64,000 nucleotides of DNA from Saccharolobus caldissimus. Lineage in GTDB: Archaea; Thermoproteota; Thermoprotei_A; Sulfolobales; Sulfolobaceae. The stretch's first letter is position 1. Each line of letters opens with the position of its first letter. Made by a program: the position numbers and the translations under genes. Shown here in pieces: positions 39,093 to 47,970 of this stretch. The notes under the pieces are model-generated. The model was not told the origin of the DNA, did not search any database, and saw only the letters and a program-made list of their open reading frames with translations. The stretch covers positions 1,080,001-1,144,000 of the forward strand of contig NZ_AP025226.1 in the NCBI RefSeq assembly GCF_020886315.1, read 5' to 3'.

Positions 39093-39962
39093 GCCCAAAC
39101 CCCAAATCAGATTAGTTGCTAAAACTATGTTGTCTATTTCGTATGGGGAAAGTTTAGTGTAGAGTCCTAAAAACGTTGGCATATATGCTATTATCCCATA
39201 ATAAATAGAACCACTAGCGAATAGAACCACTGTAGCAATTATAACTAATTTCCACCACCTTTTAAACACGGTAACTATCGGGATCTTTTCGGGCTTATCA
39301 GCTACTTTTGTTAACCATTCAACACTCTCTCCTACCTTCCATCTTACAGCTAGGGCAATTATTAATGGTACTACTCCGAACCAGAACATTATCCTCCAAC
39401 CTAAAGTCTGAAAAGTATTACCTGGTGCTAGTGCTAAAGCGACCTCATTAGCTATAACCGCAAATATTAAGCCTAGTGCTGCACCACCTTGTTGGATACC
39501 TCCCATTAAACCTCTTAAATTATCGGGGGAAAATTCACTTACTAACGTCATTCCACCACCCCATTCTCCCGCTAGGAAGAAACCTTGAAGTATTCTTAGC
39601 ATTACTAGTAATATTGTTGCCATAATTCCTATTTGATAGTATGTTGGCAGAAATCCCATCAGAATTGTGGCAATACCCATGCCCAGTAGAGAAATGAACC
39701 ATAATCTTTTCCTTCCTATTCTATCCCCATAATGTCCGAAAAATATACCACCTAAGGGTCTAGCAAAGTAACCTATTACTATTGTTAATAGAAAGAGCAA
39801 AAGGCTGGCTATCCTACTACTTGAAGGGAAAAACAGTGGAGCTATTGTATTTGCAACATATAGATAGACTACTAAGTCAAATAGTTCGAATCCCCATCCT
39901 AAATTCGCTGATATAGCGACTTTTAATGCGGTATTTTTATCTTTACCACCATTATTTGCCAT
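39093..39962 (-). pseudogene. MFS transporter, N-terminal part (split by IS607)
   Basis: Exactly 290 codons from ATG 39962 to the insertion point. It begins ANNGGKDKNTALKVAISANL, then LGWGFELFDLVVYLYVANTI, and has motif A GHYGDRIGRKR and FLAGEWGGGMTLVSEFSPD, as in the metabolite:H+ symporter branch and similar to the carrier at 1522-2841. Read-through into the element adds only three residues before a stop. An upstream in-frame ATG at 40007 is less likely because a TATA-like TTATATATG lies within that extension. The other part is at 36742-37170. Confidence 0.9.
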
Positions 39963-40123
39963 AGCTATATTAATAAGGAATTTATCATATATAAATATTA
40001 AAGTCATATCTATAATAACAAGTTTCTAAACATTAATATCTAGGATTCAAAGAAAATATTATTGAGAAACTATATTGAAAATATTACAATAATTGCGTCT
40101 TATTATATTTTAAGTAAAAATAA

Positions 40124-40810
40124 TTAAACTTCTAATTCCTTAACATCTGGGAGTACCAAGCTATATACGTTAATGCTCTTCCTTAAATCGTCCTTATTAG
40201 TAGTTAATTGATGATTATAAATGTGGATTATTTTCTTCATTATATCTTGGGAATAGTAATTACTTGCAGAGGAGATTATCAAAGAAGCTTCATTCTTTCT
40301 CTCCTTCATTAACCTTATTCCCTCCTCATAAGCCTCCAATACCTTATCTGCGTTAATCCTAGAATATATCACACATTGAGGAGCTAAATATCCTAATTTC
40401 TTTAACTCCTCCTCTAATAATTCCCCTACCTTAGCTTCTATCCCAACAATAGCTAATCCCCCAGACTCAGCCTTACTTAACGCATCAACTAGAGTCGTGT
40501 TAATAACACTCTTACCCGTGATTTTAGCGTAGAGCCTTGCATTATAATCTGCTAACGTCCCCTGCCTTATAGTATAAATTACCTTTGATTCCTTATTGCC
40601 TAATAGTGAGTACATCCTCACATATATCCCTGCTACTATCTTATATCCCTCCCTTCTATTTTTAGCTACGTTAGTTATAGAATCTAAAATAACATCCCCA
40701 ACCTTGTCACTATTACAACTATTCTCCAAATCGAAATCTATATGACCTAAAACTTTAGCTACTAATAAGGGAAATGATACGGGTCCGGCAAATGGTGCAC
40801 TTACTAACAT
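40124..40810 (-). CDS. DUF3834-like protein of unknown function
   Basis: 228 residues, no membrane helix. It begins LVSAPFAGPVSFPLLVAKVLG and continues with alpha/beta segments (YKIVAGIYVRMYSLLG, KVIYTIRQGTLADYNARLYA, GGLAIVGIEAKVGELLEEEL) resembling a periplasmic-binding-protein-like or aminotransferase-like two-lobe fold. I associate it with the Sulfolobales-restricted family DUF3834, but this is from memory. A copy of the dispersed repeat lies about 90 bp upstream of its start. Confidence 0.6.
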   Translation of the reverse strand: MLVSAPFAGPVSFPLLVAKVLGHIDFDLENSCNSDKVGDVILDSITNVAKNRREGYKIVAGIYVRMYSLLGNKESKVIYTIRQGTLADYNARLYAKITGKSVINTTLVDALSKAESGGLAIVGIEAKVGELLEEELKKLGYLAPQCVIYSRINADKVLEAYEEGIRLMKERKNEASLIISSASNYYSQDIMKKIIHIYNHQLTTNKDDLRKSINVYSLVLPDVKELEV

Positions 40811-40902
40811 AAAAATATTTTTAATTTTTTAAGTTAAAACTTTAACCCATAAGAAGTTATAAAAATTATTATAATAGTTAAGGGTGACGAAAGTGCAATC
40901 AT

Positions 40903-41007
40903 TTAAGTATAAGATCATACTTTAACGTAAAATGCACCTCTTATAATTTAAACTAAACTATACTCTTTATAGAGAACTCTCCTATTTAACAATTTATAAC
41001 TAAATGA
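40903..41007. repeat. Dispersed intergenic repeat, copy B (105 bp)
   Basis: Matches 20691-20797, including TCATACTTTAACGTAAAA exactly, then TGCACCTCTTATAAT and the tail AATTTATAACTAAATGA. The internal hairpin is TCTTTATAGAGA (40964-40975): at its third pair T-A replaces the C-G of copy A, and at the fourth T-G replaces A-T, so pairing is kept although the bases differ. No reading frame. It lies in the 510-bp gap between the DUF3834-like gene and cutA. Confidence 0.6.
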
Positions 41008-41009
41008 AA

Positions 41010-41067
41010 ACACTTTCAGAATGATTAAGTGTAAACACTTAATCACGATGAACAAAAATGAAAGTGT
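41010..41067. repeat. Nested inverted repeats beside copy B
   Basis: Outer arms ACACTTTCA (41010-41018) and TGAAAGTGT (41059-41067) enclose an inner perfect inverted repeat TGATTAAGTGT / ACACTTAATCA (41022-41032 and 41035-41045). Both are exact. Copy A of the repeat has no such structure next to it. Could be an operator pair, a cruciform or the ends of a small element. 41068-41323 is AT-rich with nothing further seen. Confidence 0.5.
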
Positions 41068-41323
41068 AGGGATGAATGCATCTTGGATTTTTAACTTAAA
41101 TGATGTATAAATTAATTAAATAATGTTATGATATAAATACTTGACAGTAATTAAATGTTTCCTTAATTTTAAGGTTATACTTAATTGAGAATCCCATAGC
41201 CATTAGATATTAAAATCATTAATTAAAAATTTTAAGAAGATCGAACGAGTATAATTATTAAAGTATAAGGGCACATTTTCATTTAATAACGTTAAAAATT
41301 AGGGGAAAGAAAAGATAAATTAT

Positions 41324-41635
41324 TTAACTAACATTATCATCTATCCATTTTAGATACTCTGGGAGACCTGCAGTTATATCTAAAGCTATTATCTCTGGTA
41401 TCTGATATGTATGAAGTTCCTTAATTCTTTTTATCACCTTATCCTTTATCTCACTCTTGGTCTTAATAATTAGTAAAATTTCGTCATCCTCAACAGTTTT
41501 TCCTTCCCAGCGATAAAACGACTTTATATAGGGAACTATATTTACGCATGCAGCTAATCTCTCATCTACTAATATTTTAGCTATTTTCTTAGCATTCTCC
41601 ATACTATTTGTCGTGGAAAATAACAAGGTATACAT
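41324..41635 (-). CDS. cutA: CutA1 divalent-cation tolerance protein
   Basis: 103 residues, the normal CutA1 size. Family motifs are FSTTNSMENAKKIAKILVDERLAACVNIVPYIKSFYRWEGK, ILLIIKTK and IKELHTYQIPEIIALDITAG. CutA1 is a very stable trimer linked to copper tolerance and other roles that remain unclear. Stand-alone gene; the two flanking gaps (about 510 and 360 bp) hold no other gene. Confidence 0.92.
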   Translation of the reverse strand: MYTLLFSTTNSMENAKKIAKILVDERLAACVNIVPYIKSFYRWEGKTVEDDEILLIIKTKSEIKDKVIKRIKELHTYQIPEIIALDITAGLPEYLKWIDDNVS

Positions 41636-41998
41636 TAAAAAATAAGCTTAAAAACTACTATAAAAATCTTTTTTAATTATTGTCAAAACCTTCTAAACAT
41701 TAATTTTATTTTAACTGTGATTTAAATTTAACTTTTATAACTAACAATTTAAGATTACTGAATACTATGGAAAAATTCCAAATAATATCTTACGTCTTTC
41801 TTTCACTTAAATATTTTCTTAACGTTACTCAATTCTCGATAAATATTATTCACTAACCTTGAAAGCTTTTTAGCATTAGGGTTAATATCAGGGAAATACT
41901 TGAAATTAACAGGGAAGTTAGATCGAGTCTAATTTATTCAAATTAAATTTGTGAGAGAAAATATAGTAAAGAAATAAAAATCTTAGAATAATCAAAAA
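41636..41998. other. Intergenic gap, no gene recognised
   Basis: AT-rich spacer between cutA and the MFS gene. It holds only short frames (for example a 24-codon ATG frame at 41767) without support. No inverted repeat or IS end was recognised. Confidence 0.5.
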
Positions 41999-43162
41999 TC
42001 ATTCACTAATTTTATTTACCTTTAGCGTAAACGATAATAAACCTGCTACTAACTCCATTATCATAACAACTATTACGCCTAACACTAGAGTGTAAGTGTC
42101 GCCAAATAAACTCCCTAAAAATACTGGTATTGTTGCGACTCCTATATTAGTAACTACACTATACATAGATGTAGCTAGCCCAGCCTTGGCAGGATCTGAC
42201 ACATAATTTATAGTTGAGTTCATGGACATCGACCAATAAGCGTTACCGAAGAATCCGAAGAGGAAGTATCCTAATGCGATTAAAGGAAAATTTACGGTAA
42301 AGGCTAAACTTAACGACATTATAGCGGATGATATAAAGGAGAGTAGACCGGTAAAGATTAGCCCAAGCCTCTTATTACTTTCAAATAATGGAGGTAATAT
42401 TATAGCACCTAAAGCAGATCCTAGAAAGGCTAACCCTCCTAGGAAGCCACCAAAGCTTATAGCCAAAATTGGGATCAACTTATGAAGTAATAGTACAGTT
42501 GAGGCAATGCTTCCAAACATTACTGATACTGATGCAATAGCCAATCCAACGTACCAGTTCTTTATCATACCAACGTTAAAACTTCCCCTTAGAGATCTAT
42601 TATAATGTATTGGGTAACCTTTCGTGCCTAAAATTGTCCAAAGCATTGCTAATAGGCCTAAAATTGAGGTTAACATTAATGTACTAAAAATTCCGAGGAA
42701 GGAATATATTGAAGGTCCTAAGAAAGATCCTAAGGACATCCCTAGAAAAAGTAAACCTACGCTAATACCTATAATCGTTTGAGATTTTTCTTTAAATAGA
42801 GATTCCACTATACTCCCTATAGGTGCTACAGCAAGTGGATAAGCTAATGCTGCTATAATTGCAAATAATAGGAAAAATCCAAAATTAGCGTTTAAGATTG
42901 AGAGAGCTCTTCCCAATAGTCCTATGAATGAAAGTACTGAGGACAGAATTAATGACATCCTTACCGTAAATCTAGCAGATATGAAACCAGCTAATAGCCC
43001 AAGAATAGCCATAGTATAACCATAGGATGAGATTATAAATAAGACTGAGCTTAAGGGGACATTAAATATTTTCTCTAATGCGGGGATTAACGGAGCCAAT
43101 ATAAACCATCCAAAGCCTATTGTTAATATTAGAAACCAATAGGGAAATATCTTAGACCACAT
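41999..43162 (-). CDS. MFS transporter
   Basis: 387 residues, about twelve helices, shorter than the other MFS carriers here. It starts IFPYWFLILTIGFGWFILAPLIPALEKIF. The loop after helix 2 is short (ISARFTVRMSL), so motif A is weak. This shape is seen in small-molecule effluxers and nitrate/cyanate-type carriers; the substrate cannot be called. The IS607 remnant begins about 110 bp upstream of its start. Confidence 0.8.
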   Translation of the reverse strand: MWSKIFPYWFLILTIGFGWFILAPLIPALEKIFNVPLSSVLFIISSYGYTMAILGLLAGFISARFTVRMSLILSSVLSFIGLLGRALSILNANFGFFLLFAIIAALAYPLAVAPIGSIVESLFKEKSQTIIGISVGLLFLGMSLGSFLGPSIYSFLGIFSTLMLTSILGLLAMLWTILGTKGYPIHYNRSLRGSFNVGMIKNWYVGLAIASVSVMFGSIASTVLLLHKLIPILAISFGGFLGGLAFLGSALGAIILPPLFESNKRLGLIFTGLLSFISSAIMSLSLAFTVNFPLIALGYFLFGFFGNAYWSMSMNSTINYVSDPAKAGLATSMYSVVTNIGVATIPVFLGSLFGDTYTLVLGVIVVMIMELVAGLLSFTLKVNKISE

Positions 43163-43274
43163 AACAATCTCTGTAAATTATGAAAGATAAAAAGCTTTTA
43201 TAATATTATTAAAGAGTTCTGAGAGAAAGTATTATAGCTGCAAATTCTACTTTGCTTAAAAGTGTCTAGAAATG

Positions 43275-43808
43275 CCGTTGTCAACAGTTTCAGATAAGCT
43301 GTGAAGTTTACATACTTTATATGTAAGTTTAATTGTAATGCTTAAGCCTAAGGAGGTATGCCAAAAACTAGGAATATCATACCGCACATTACAAAACTAC
43401 GTTAAGAAAGGATACATAAAACCAGTAGTATTACAGAGTGGAAAATGGAGGTTCAGAGAAGAAGACGTAGAGAAACTAATGGGGATTATCAGAAAGAGGA
43501 AAATAATACTATACGCTAGGGTATCATCAAACACACAAAAAGACGACTTAATAAACCAAGTAAAATACTTACAAGAGCAAGTAAAGGATTACGACCAAGT
43601 AATAACAGACATAGGATCTGGACTAAACATGAAGAGAAAAGGATTCCTCAAATTATTAAGAATGATACTAAACAACGAGGTGTCAAAAGTAGTCATAGCC
43701 TACCCAGACAGACTAGTAAGATTTGGCTTTGAAATCCTTGAAGAAGTATGCAAAGCACACAATTGTGAAATAGTAGTATTAAACAATGAGGACAAAACCC
43801 CAGAACGA
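43275..43808 (+). mobile_element. IS607 remnant: left end and truncated tnpA
   Basis: The left end CCGTTGTCAACAGTTTC, again preceded by G, and a tnpA reading from ATG 43338 run closely parallel to the intact element at 37171. Identity stops at about 43808 within the codons following DKTPE; the rest of tnpA, all of tnpB and the right end are missing. The open frame continues by chance to 43871 with unrelated residues. Mostly synonymous differences from the intact copy show it is an independent, older insertion. Confidence 0.85.
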
Positions 43809-43867
43809 GGGCTCATTAGGGTTAACTTACGCTTAAGTTTTTATTTTTCGCTTTCTAAAGACTATTT

Positions 43868-44437
43868 ATGATAATTGACGGTAAAAGGATAGAGATCATA
43901 AAGGCAAACGAAAATTACGCTGAGAAATTCTATGAGTACTTACAAGAGCTTAAGGACGATCCAGAAAATTATACCGTAATACGGTATCAAGAAGTTAAGT
44001 TAGAAGATGTAAATAAAATAAAATGGGAAGATAATCCCATGTTTTTAGCCCTTGAAGGGAATAGAATTGTTGGATCATTGCAAATTATAAGAGGCAAATA
44101 TTTTGGCATTGCTAGACAAAATCATGTTGGCGAATTGGCTTATTCAGTATCTAAGGAGTTCAGAGGGAAAGGATTAATTTATGCACTATTCTCACATGCT
44201 TTGGAAAACATAAAGTTAAAAATAATAACCGCGTGGGTTGATGAGAGGAACATAAGGTCACAGAAGCTTTTAGAGAAATTAAATTTCACTAAACTAGGTA
44301 AAATTAACGAGTTCATGTACTCTTTGAGAGAAGGGATTTACGTAAACTTATTATTTTACGTAGGAAACGCAGATAATATACTAAGAAGAGCTAAAGAAGA
44401 GTTAGAAAGAAGGGGGATTAAATATTCTGATAGTTAA
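43868..44437 (+). CDS. GNAT-family N-acetyltransferase
   Basis: 189 residues. The acetyl-CoA-binding motif A is SVSKEFRGKGLIYALFSHAL, followed by ITAWVDERNIRSQKLLEKLNFTKLGK, the usual motif B of GNAT enzymes. The first 50 residues are the substrate-side helices. Substrate unknown. Its ATG lies 60 bp after the point where IS607 identity ends; a TATA-like TTAAGTTTTTATTT sits in that gap. Its neighbours are an IS607 remnant and a toxin-antitoxin pair, so the area looks like an accessory patch. Confidence 0.82.
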   Translation: MIIDGKRIEIIKANENYAEKFYEYLQELKDDPENYTVIRYQEVKLEDVNKIKWEDNPMFLALEGNRIVGSLQIIRGKYFGIARQNHVGELAYSVSKEFRGKGLIYALFSHALENIKLKIITAWVDERNIRSQKLLEKLNFTKLGKINEFMYSLREGIYVNLLFYVGNADNILRRAKEELERRGIKYSDS

Positions 44438-44475
44438 GCTTAATTATTGGTAATTTGATTATTTTTTGGTAAAAG

Positions 44476-44700
44476 ATGGAGAGAGTGGTAATAAAGAGGG
44501 TTGACAGCCAAGGAAGGATAATTATACCAAAAGAATGGAGGGACAAGTTTAACACTGACGAGTTCATCCTAGTTCTAAAAGACGATAGAATTGAGCTTTA
44601 CCCCCGTGTTTCAAACTTAACAAAACTTATTGACAGCATTAATGTTGAAGAATTGCCAAGTGATTGGCATGAACTTAAACGTAAAGTTTATAGACTCTAA
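44476..44700 (+). CDS. vapB: AbrB/SpoVT-type antitoxin (VapB)
   Basis: 74 residues. The swapped-hairpin DNA-binding motif is VDSQGRIIIPKEWRDKF, followed by FILVLKDDRIELYPR. The C-terminal tail (LPSDWHELKRKVYRL) would contact the toxin. It should bind and neutralise the VapC toxin encoded next and repress the operon. The stop lies 32 bp inside vapC, so the two are translationally linked. Confidence 0.85.
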   Translation: MERVVIKRVDSQGRIIIPKEWRDKFNTDEFILVLKDDRIELYPRVSNLTKLIDSINVEELPSDWHELKRKVYRL

Positions 44701-45097
44701 CGTGTTCATTTATGCAATACTGAAACCAAAACGTTCAGTTGATGAAAAGATTGTTAAAATGAAAGAGAAAGCAAAGGAAATACTGGCAAGAATTGATAAC
44801 GGGGAGGAAAAAGTTCTAACTACTGTAGTTCACATCTCTGAAATTGCTAACGTAATTGAGAGCTTATCTAACCTCACAACCTCAATTAAGGTTATTGAAA
44901 ACATAATTAACAACGAGAATATTGTCATTAAAGAAGTCACAGTACAAGATTATACTGAAGCTGTTAAAATAGCCAATGAGGAAAACGTAAGCATTAACGA
45001 TGCTATAGCATATGTTATAATGATGAAAAACGGTATTAACGAGATTTACACTTTTGATGAAAAACATTTTAAGAAATTGAATGTGAAGATTTTGTGA
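44669..45097 (+). CDS. vapC: PIN-domain toxin (VapC)
   Basis: 142 residues from ATG 44669. PIN acidic residues are Asp in KFIDSNVFIYA (residue 9), Glu in VHISEIANVIE and Asp in SINDAIAYVIM, followed by EIYTFDEKHFKKLN. VapC toxins are ribonucleases controlled by VapB. The frame is open further up to 44630, but those residues overlap vapB more deeply and do not fit the PIN start. Confidence 0.87.
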   Translation: MNLNVKFIDSNVFIYAILKPKRSVDEKIVKMKEKAKEILARIDNGEEKVLTTVVHISEIANVIESLSNLTTSIKVIENIINNENIVIKEVTVQDYTEAVKIANEENVSINDAIAYVIMMKNGINEIYTFDEKHFKKLNVKIL

Positions 45098-45150
45098 ATG
45101 TCGTTAAACGAATTCTTATAACATCCACATTAGCTTAATTAGTTTCATAC

Positions 45151-45345
45151 ATGATAGTCGCGACTAAAATGAGTATTGCCAAAAAGAAAGTGATTTATAA
45201 GATAACCGATAAGGACTATTACGCTTTAATGGACTTTATTCGTGAAATAAAACAAATTTGGAAAAAATTTGTTGATAATGCTGATAATAATCGAACAAAC
45301 GATTATAAGGTAATATATTTTCCCAGAAGAGGACTTCAAGAGTAG
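45151..45345 (+). CDS. Hypothetical small protein, 64 aa
   Basis: No family recognised. It is basic and helical (MSIAKKKVIYKITDKDYYAL, then FIREIKQIWKKFV), with a possible internal start at 45169. It lies 53 bp after vapC on the same strand, so it could be a third member of that operon or a decayed fragment. Coding status is uncertain. Confidence 0.4.
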   Translation: MIVATKMSIAKKKVIYKITDKDYYALMDFIREIKQIWKKFVDNADNNRTNDYKVIYFPRRGLQE

Positions 45346-45451
45346 TGTAGTTGAATTACCCGCATGAGTTACAAGTTATAAACGTTTAGATAATTCTATG
45401 CTTACTATTTTAATATCTAGTTTTGCATATTTTCTGAATAAATTTTTTCTT

Positions 45452-46207
45452 TCAGAGGACTCTTAAAATTGTAGTTATAGAAACTAACGTAAATACACTA
45501 CCTAAAAGAGCGTATATCATGGAGGACTTCATAGCATTAGCTACTCTTGCGAATAAATATCCTGAAATGAGTGCAGTTAAGCCTATTATTAATGAGGCTA
45601 TAACGTCAGTTTTCCCAGCAATTATATAAGCTGAAACTCCACTTAAGGCTGAAAGCAGCATGGCTAGCGTTGCGGTGCCTATCATTTTCTTTATATCAAT
45701 AGAAAATAAGAGCATCATAACTGCTACGAACATTATCCCTCCACTAGCACCTAAAGTACCCGTAACCATACCTATAAGTATACTAAGTATAAGGGCTAGA
45801 AAATACTTAGTTTTATTTAAATTTATTTTCTTCATACTAAATTTATTTCTTGATCTCTTAAAAGACACATATGCCATATAAGCTGTGAATATTGTAAAGG
45901 CTATTTCAAGTTCTCTCTCTGGTGTAATAAAAGCTATACTGGAACCTATCTGCGCACCAATTGCTGCACCTAAGCCCATAATAAGGGAAATTTCCACGTC
46001 AATGTTCTTATTAAGGAAATATACGTACGTAACTGTAGTTGTAGTTATAACGTCAACTAATAGACTCGAACCTATAGCTTCCTTGAAATTTAATCCTAAA
46101 TACAGAAGTGTTGGAACAACTACCAGTACACCGCTAGCTCCAGTAATGCCAGTCAATGCACCAACAGCTATCCCAATGATTATCAGAAGATAAATTGGGA
46201 TTAACAT
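45452..46207 (-). CDS. TauE/SafE-family membrane permease
   Basis: About 251 residues, eight hydrophobic helices. Two related halves each contain the family's helix motif: IGIAVGALTGITGASGVLVVVPTLLYLGLNFKEAIGSSL near the start and LIGMVTGTLGASGGIMFVAVMMLLFSIDIKKMIGTATL in the middle. TauE/SafE proteins export sulfite or organosulfonates. The frame extends to 46297, but the extra 30 residues are polar and unlike the family, so ATG 46207 is preferred. Confidence 0.85.
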   Translation of the reverse strand: MLIPIYLLIIIGIAVGALTGITGASGVLVVVPTLLYLGLNFKEAIGSSLLVDVITTTTVTYVYFLNKNIDVEISLIMGLGAAIGAQIGSSIAFITPERELEIAFTIFTAYMAYVSFKRSRNKFSMKKINLNKTKYFLALILSILIGMVTGTLGASGGIMFVAVMMLLFSIDIKKMIGTATLAMLLSALSGVSAYIIAGKTDVIASLIIGLTALISGYLFARVANAMKSSMIYALLGSVFTLVSITTILRVL

Positions 46208-46452
46208 AATATAATTTAAGATGTTAAGAGTATTAATACCTTTACCAGATTTTAAATAACTTATATACTTTATATTATTATAAATCTTATTAAACATAAT
46301 TTAGAAATGATTTATATATATAGGTAATTTCTTTTAATATAAAAATTATTGTAATATAATCTATAATAAAAATATCATCAAAACAAAAATTGTAATTAAT
46401 GAAACTTAATGATTAACTACCTTTTATTAAGGATTAGCACTTTTATTAAATT

Positions 46453-47190
46453 ATGGATGATTTAGATAAAAGGCTAATACTACAATTGTTTCTTAATCCC
46501 AGAGCGGGAGTTAGAGAGTTATCAACCAGATTAAAAGCTCCTCGAACAACAATTCATTACAGGTTTAAAAGGCTTATTAAGAAAGAGGTAATTAAGGGAT
46601 TTTCTCTATATGTTAGCCCTAGCTTATTAGGTTTTTCACACGCTTTTATAATATACAAGGGTAATTATACCTTATCCAACTCTGTAATTAACTTCAAATG
46701 TATTGAGGGATTTACTATATCACAAATTTTCTATAAGGATTATCTATCTTTAACTGAAATAAATCCCATAAGAGTATTCCCAGTAAAAGAAGTAATTCCC
46801 TATTCCCCATCAAAGTTTGACTTAAGTCTTATTAAGGAGTTAAGTAAGAATCCTATTAATATTAGAGAATTAGCTTTTAAGCTTAAACGTTCAGTAAAAA
46901 GCATAAGGAGACATATAGACTTTCTAGAACGTAACGGTATAATTAAAGTTTTACCTATAATAGATTTGGGGAAGATAGACTTACTCTTTTATGCAGTATT
47001 AAGTGAGGAACCAGTAAGTGTTCCAAATGAAATATGGAGGATTTCAGATAATGTAAAGATAGCTATTGCTTCAAATCTAGAGGAGATTAAGAGGAACACT
47101 GAAAGTATTAAGGAAAGGAGTTTAATTACAATAAAATCAGAATATCATGTGAATAACTGGATTGATTTAGTCCAAATTAATTGGACGTAA
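46453..47190 (+). CDS. Transcriptional regulator with two winged-helix domains
   Basis: 245 residues. An AsnC/Lrp-like HTH at residues 1-50 (LDKRLILQLFLNPRAGVRELSTRL ... TTIHYRFKRLIKKEVI) and a second HTH near 120-165 (LSLIKELSKNPINIRELAFKL ... SIRRHIDFLERNGIIKVLP). Between and after them are beta-rich ligand-type segments. Two-HTH regulators of this shape are common in Sulfolobales; the ligand and targets are unknown. It sits 33 bp before the DsrE-like gene and diverges from the TauE permease, so it may control either. Confidence 0.75.
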   Translation: MDDLDKRLILQLFLNPRAGVRELSTRLKAPRTTIHYRFKRLIKKEVIKGFSLYVSPSLLGFSHAFIIYKGNYTLSNSVINFKCIEGFTISQIFYKDYLSLTEINPIRVFPVKEVIPYSPSKFDLSLIKELSKNPINIRELAFKLKRSVKSIRRHIDFLERNGIIKVLPIIDLGKIDLLFYAVLSEEPVSVPNEIWRISDNVKIAIASNLEEIKRNTESIKERSLITIKSEYHVNNWIDLVQINWT

Positions 47191-47222
47191 CTTTATGTGA
47201 TACGAAATTAGTTATTTGAAAC

Positions 47223-47588
47223 ATGGAAAAGGGAAAATATGCCTTCATAATATTTAGTGATCCAGAAATTAAGTCAGAATTAGTTAAGGCAGCTCACGCC
47301 TTACATTACGCTTTAGGATTAAAAGAGAAGGGAAACGAAGTAATTGTGTATTTTGAAGGTCTCGGCGAAAAAATATTAACGTTAGAGCCTGATTATATAA
47401 AGCCTGTTTTGAATAAGGCAATAAAAGAGGGATTAATATACGGAGTTTGCGGTTACTGTGCATCTCCTCCTCACTTAAATATAGCTGATAAATTGAGGCA
47501 GAAAGGATATAATTTAATAGGAAATGAAAACGACCATAAAGATATCTCAGAATTTATAGAAAAAGGTTACAATGTGATTCTAGTCTAA
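47223..47588 (+). CDS. DsrE-family sulfur-relay-like protein
   Basis: 121 residues. KYAFIIFSDPEIKSELVKAAHALHYALGLKEKGNEVIVYFEG is the DsrE/DsrF fold's first half; a Cys pair lies in YGVCGYCASPP near residue 76-79, where the family keeps its active cysteine. DsrE proteins carry persulfide sulfur. The adjacent TauE/SafE permease (sulfite export) makes a sulfur theme plausible (inference). Confidence 0.78.
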   Translation: MEKGKYAFIIFSDPEIKSELVKAAHALHYALGLKEKGNEVIVYFEGLGEKILTLEPDYIKPVLNKAIKEGLIYGVCGYCASPPHLNIADKLRQKGYNLIGNENDHKDISEFIEKGYNVILV

Positions 47589-47915
47589 TCCTAGTTATGA
47601 GAGATGTTAGATAATCACGATAACATATAAAGTATTTTTGGTTTCGATTTTATAATTCAATGGCAACATTATGTAATCATATTAGTGATACGAACGAAAA
47701 ATAAACATATATTAAAGAAAATAAGCATAAAAATCAATAATTTTATATTAACAAAATTTATAATAAAAAAATAAAATTAAAATATTATTATATTATTTGA
47801 TAATTAATAGATTTTTATCATAAAGAACTCTTAAGGAATAGATATTAGTAATTGCGAAATCATAAGCTAATTTTACTTTAAAATTAAAGCTAGATATATA
47901 TAGTCAATATTAACG

Positions 47916-47930
47916 GTTCAAAAATTGAAC
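47916..47930. promoter_or_regulatory. 15-bp palindromic operator before ABC operon
   Basis: GTTCAAAAATTGAAC, 6-bp perfect arms with an AAA centre. It ends about 10 bp upstream of the TATA-like GTTTAAAATT (47941-47950). A near-identical palindrome precedes the methyltransferase gene at 50539 with the same geometry. The rest of the gap 47589-47915 is very AT-rich and shows no gene. Confidence 0.65.
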
Positions 47931-47970
47931 TTTCTTTTCAGTTTAAAATTCCTTAATGCAAATTTATCAT

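Noticed and set aside
39885-39905. TTCGAATCC resembling a tRNA T-loop
   Set aside because: It is inside the MFS coding sequence and no acceptor or anticodon stem surrounds it.
43809-43871. Continuation of the truncated tnpA frame
   Set aside because: These residues do not match TnpA; the frame is open by chance past the break point.
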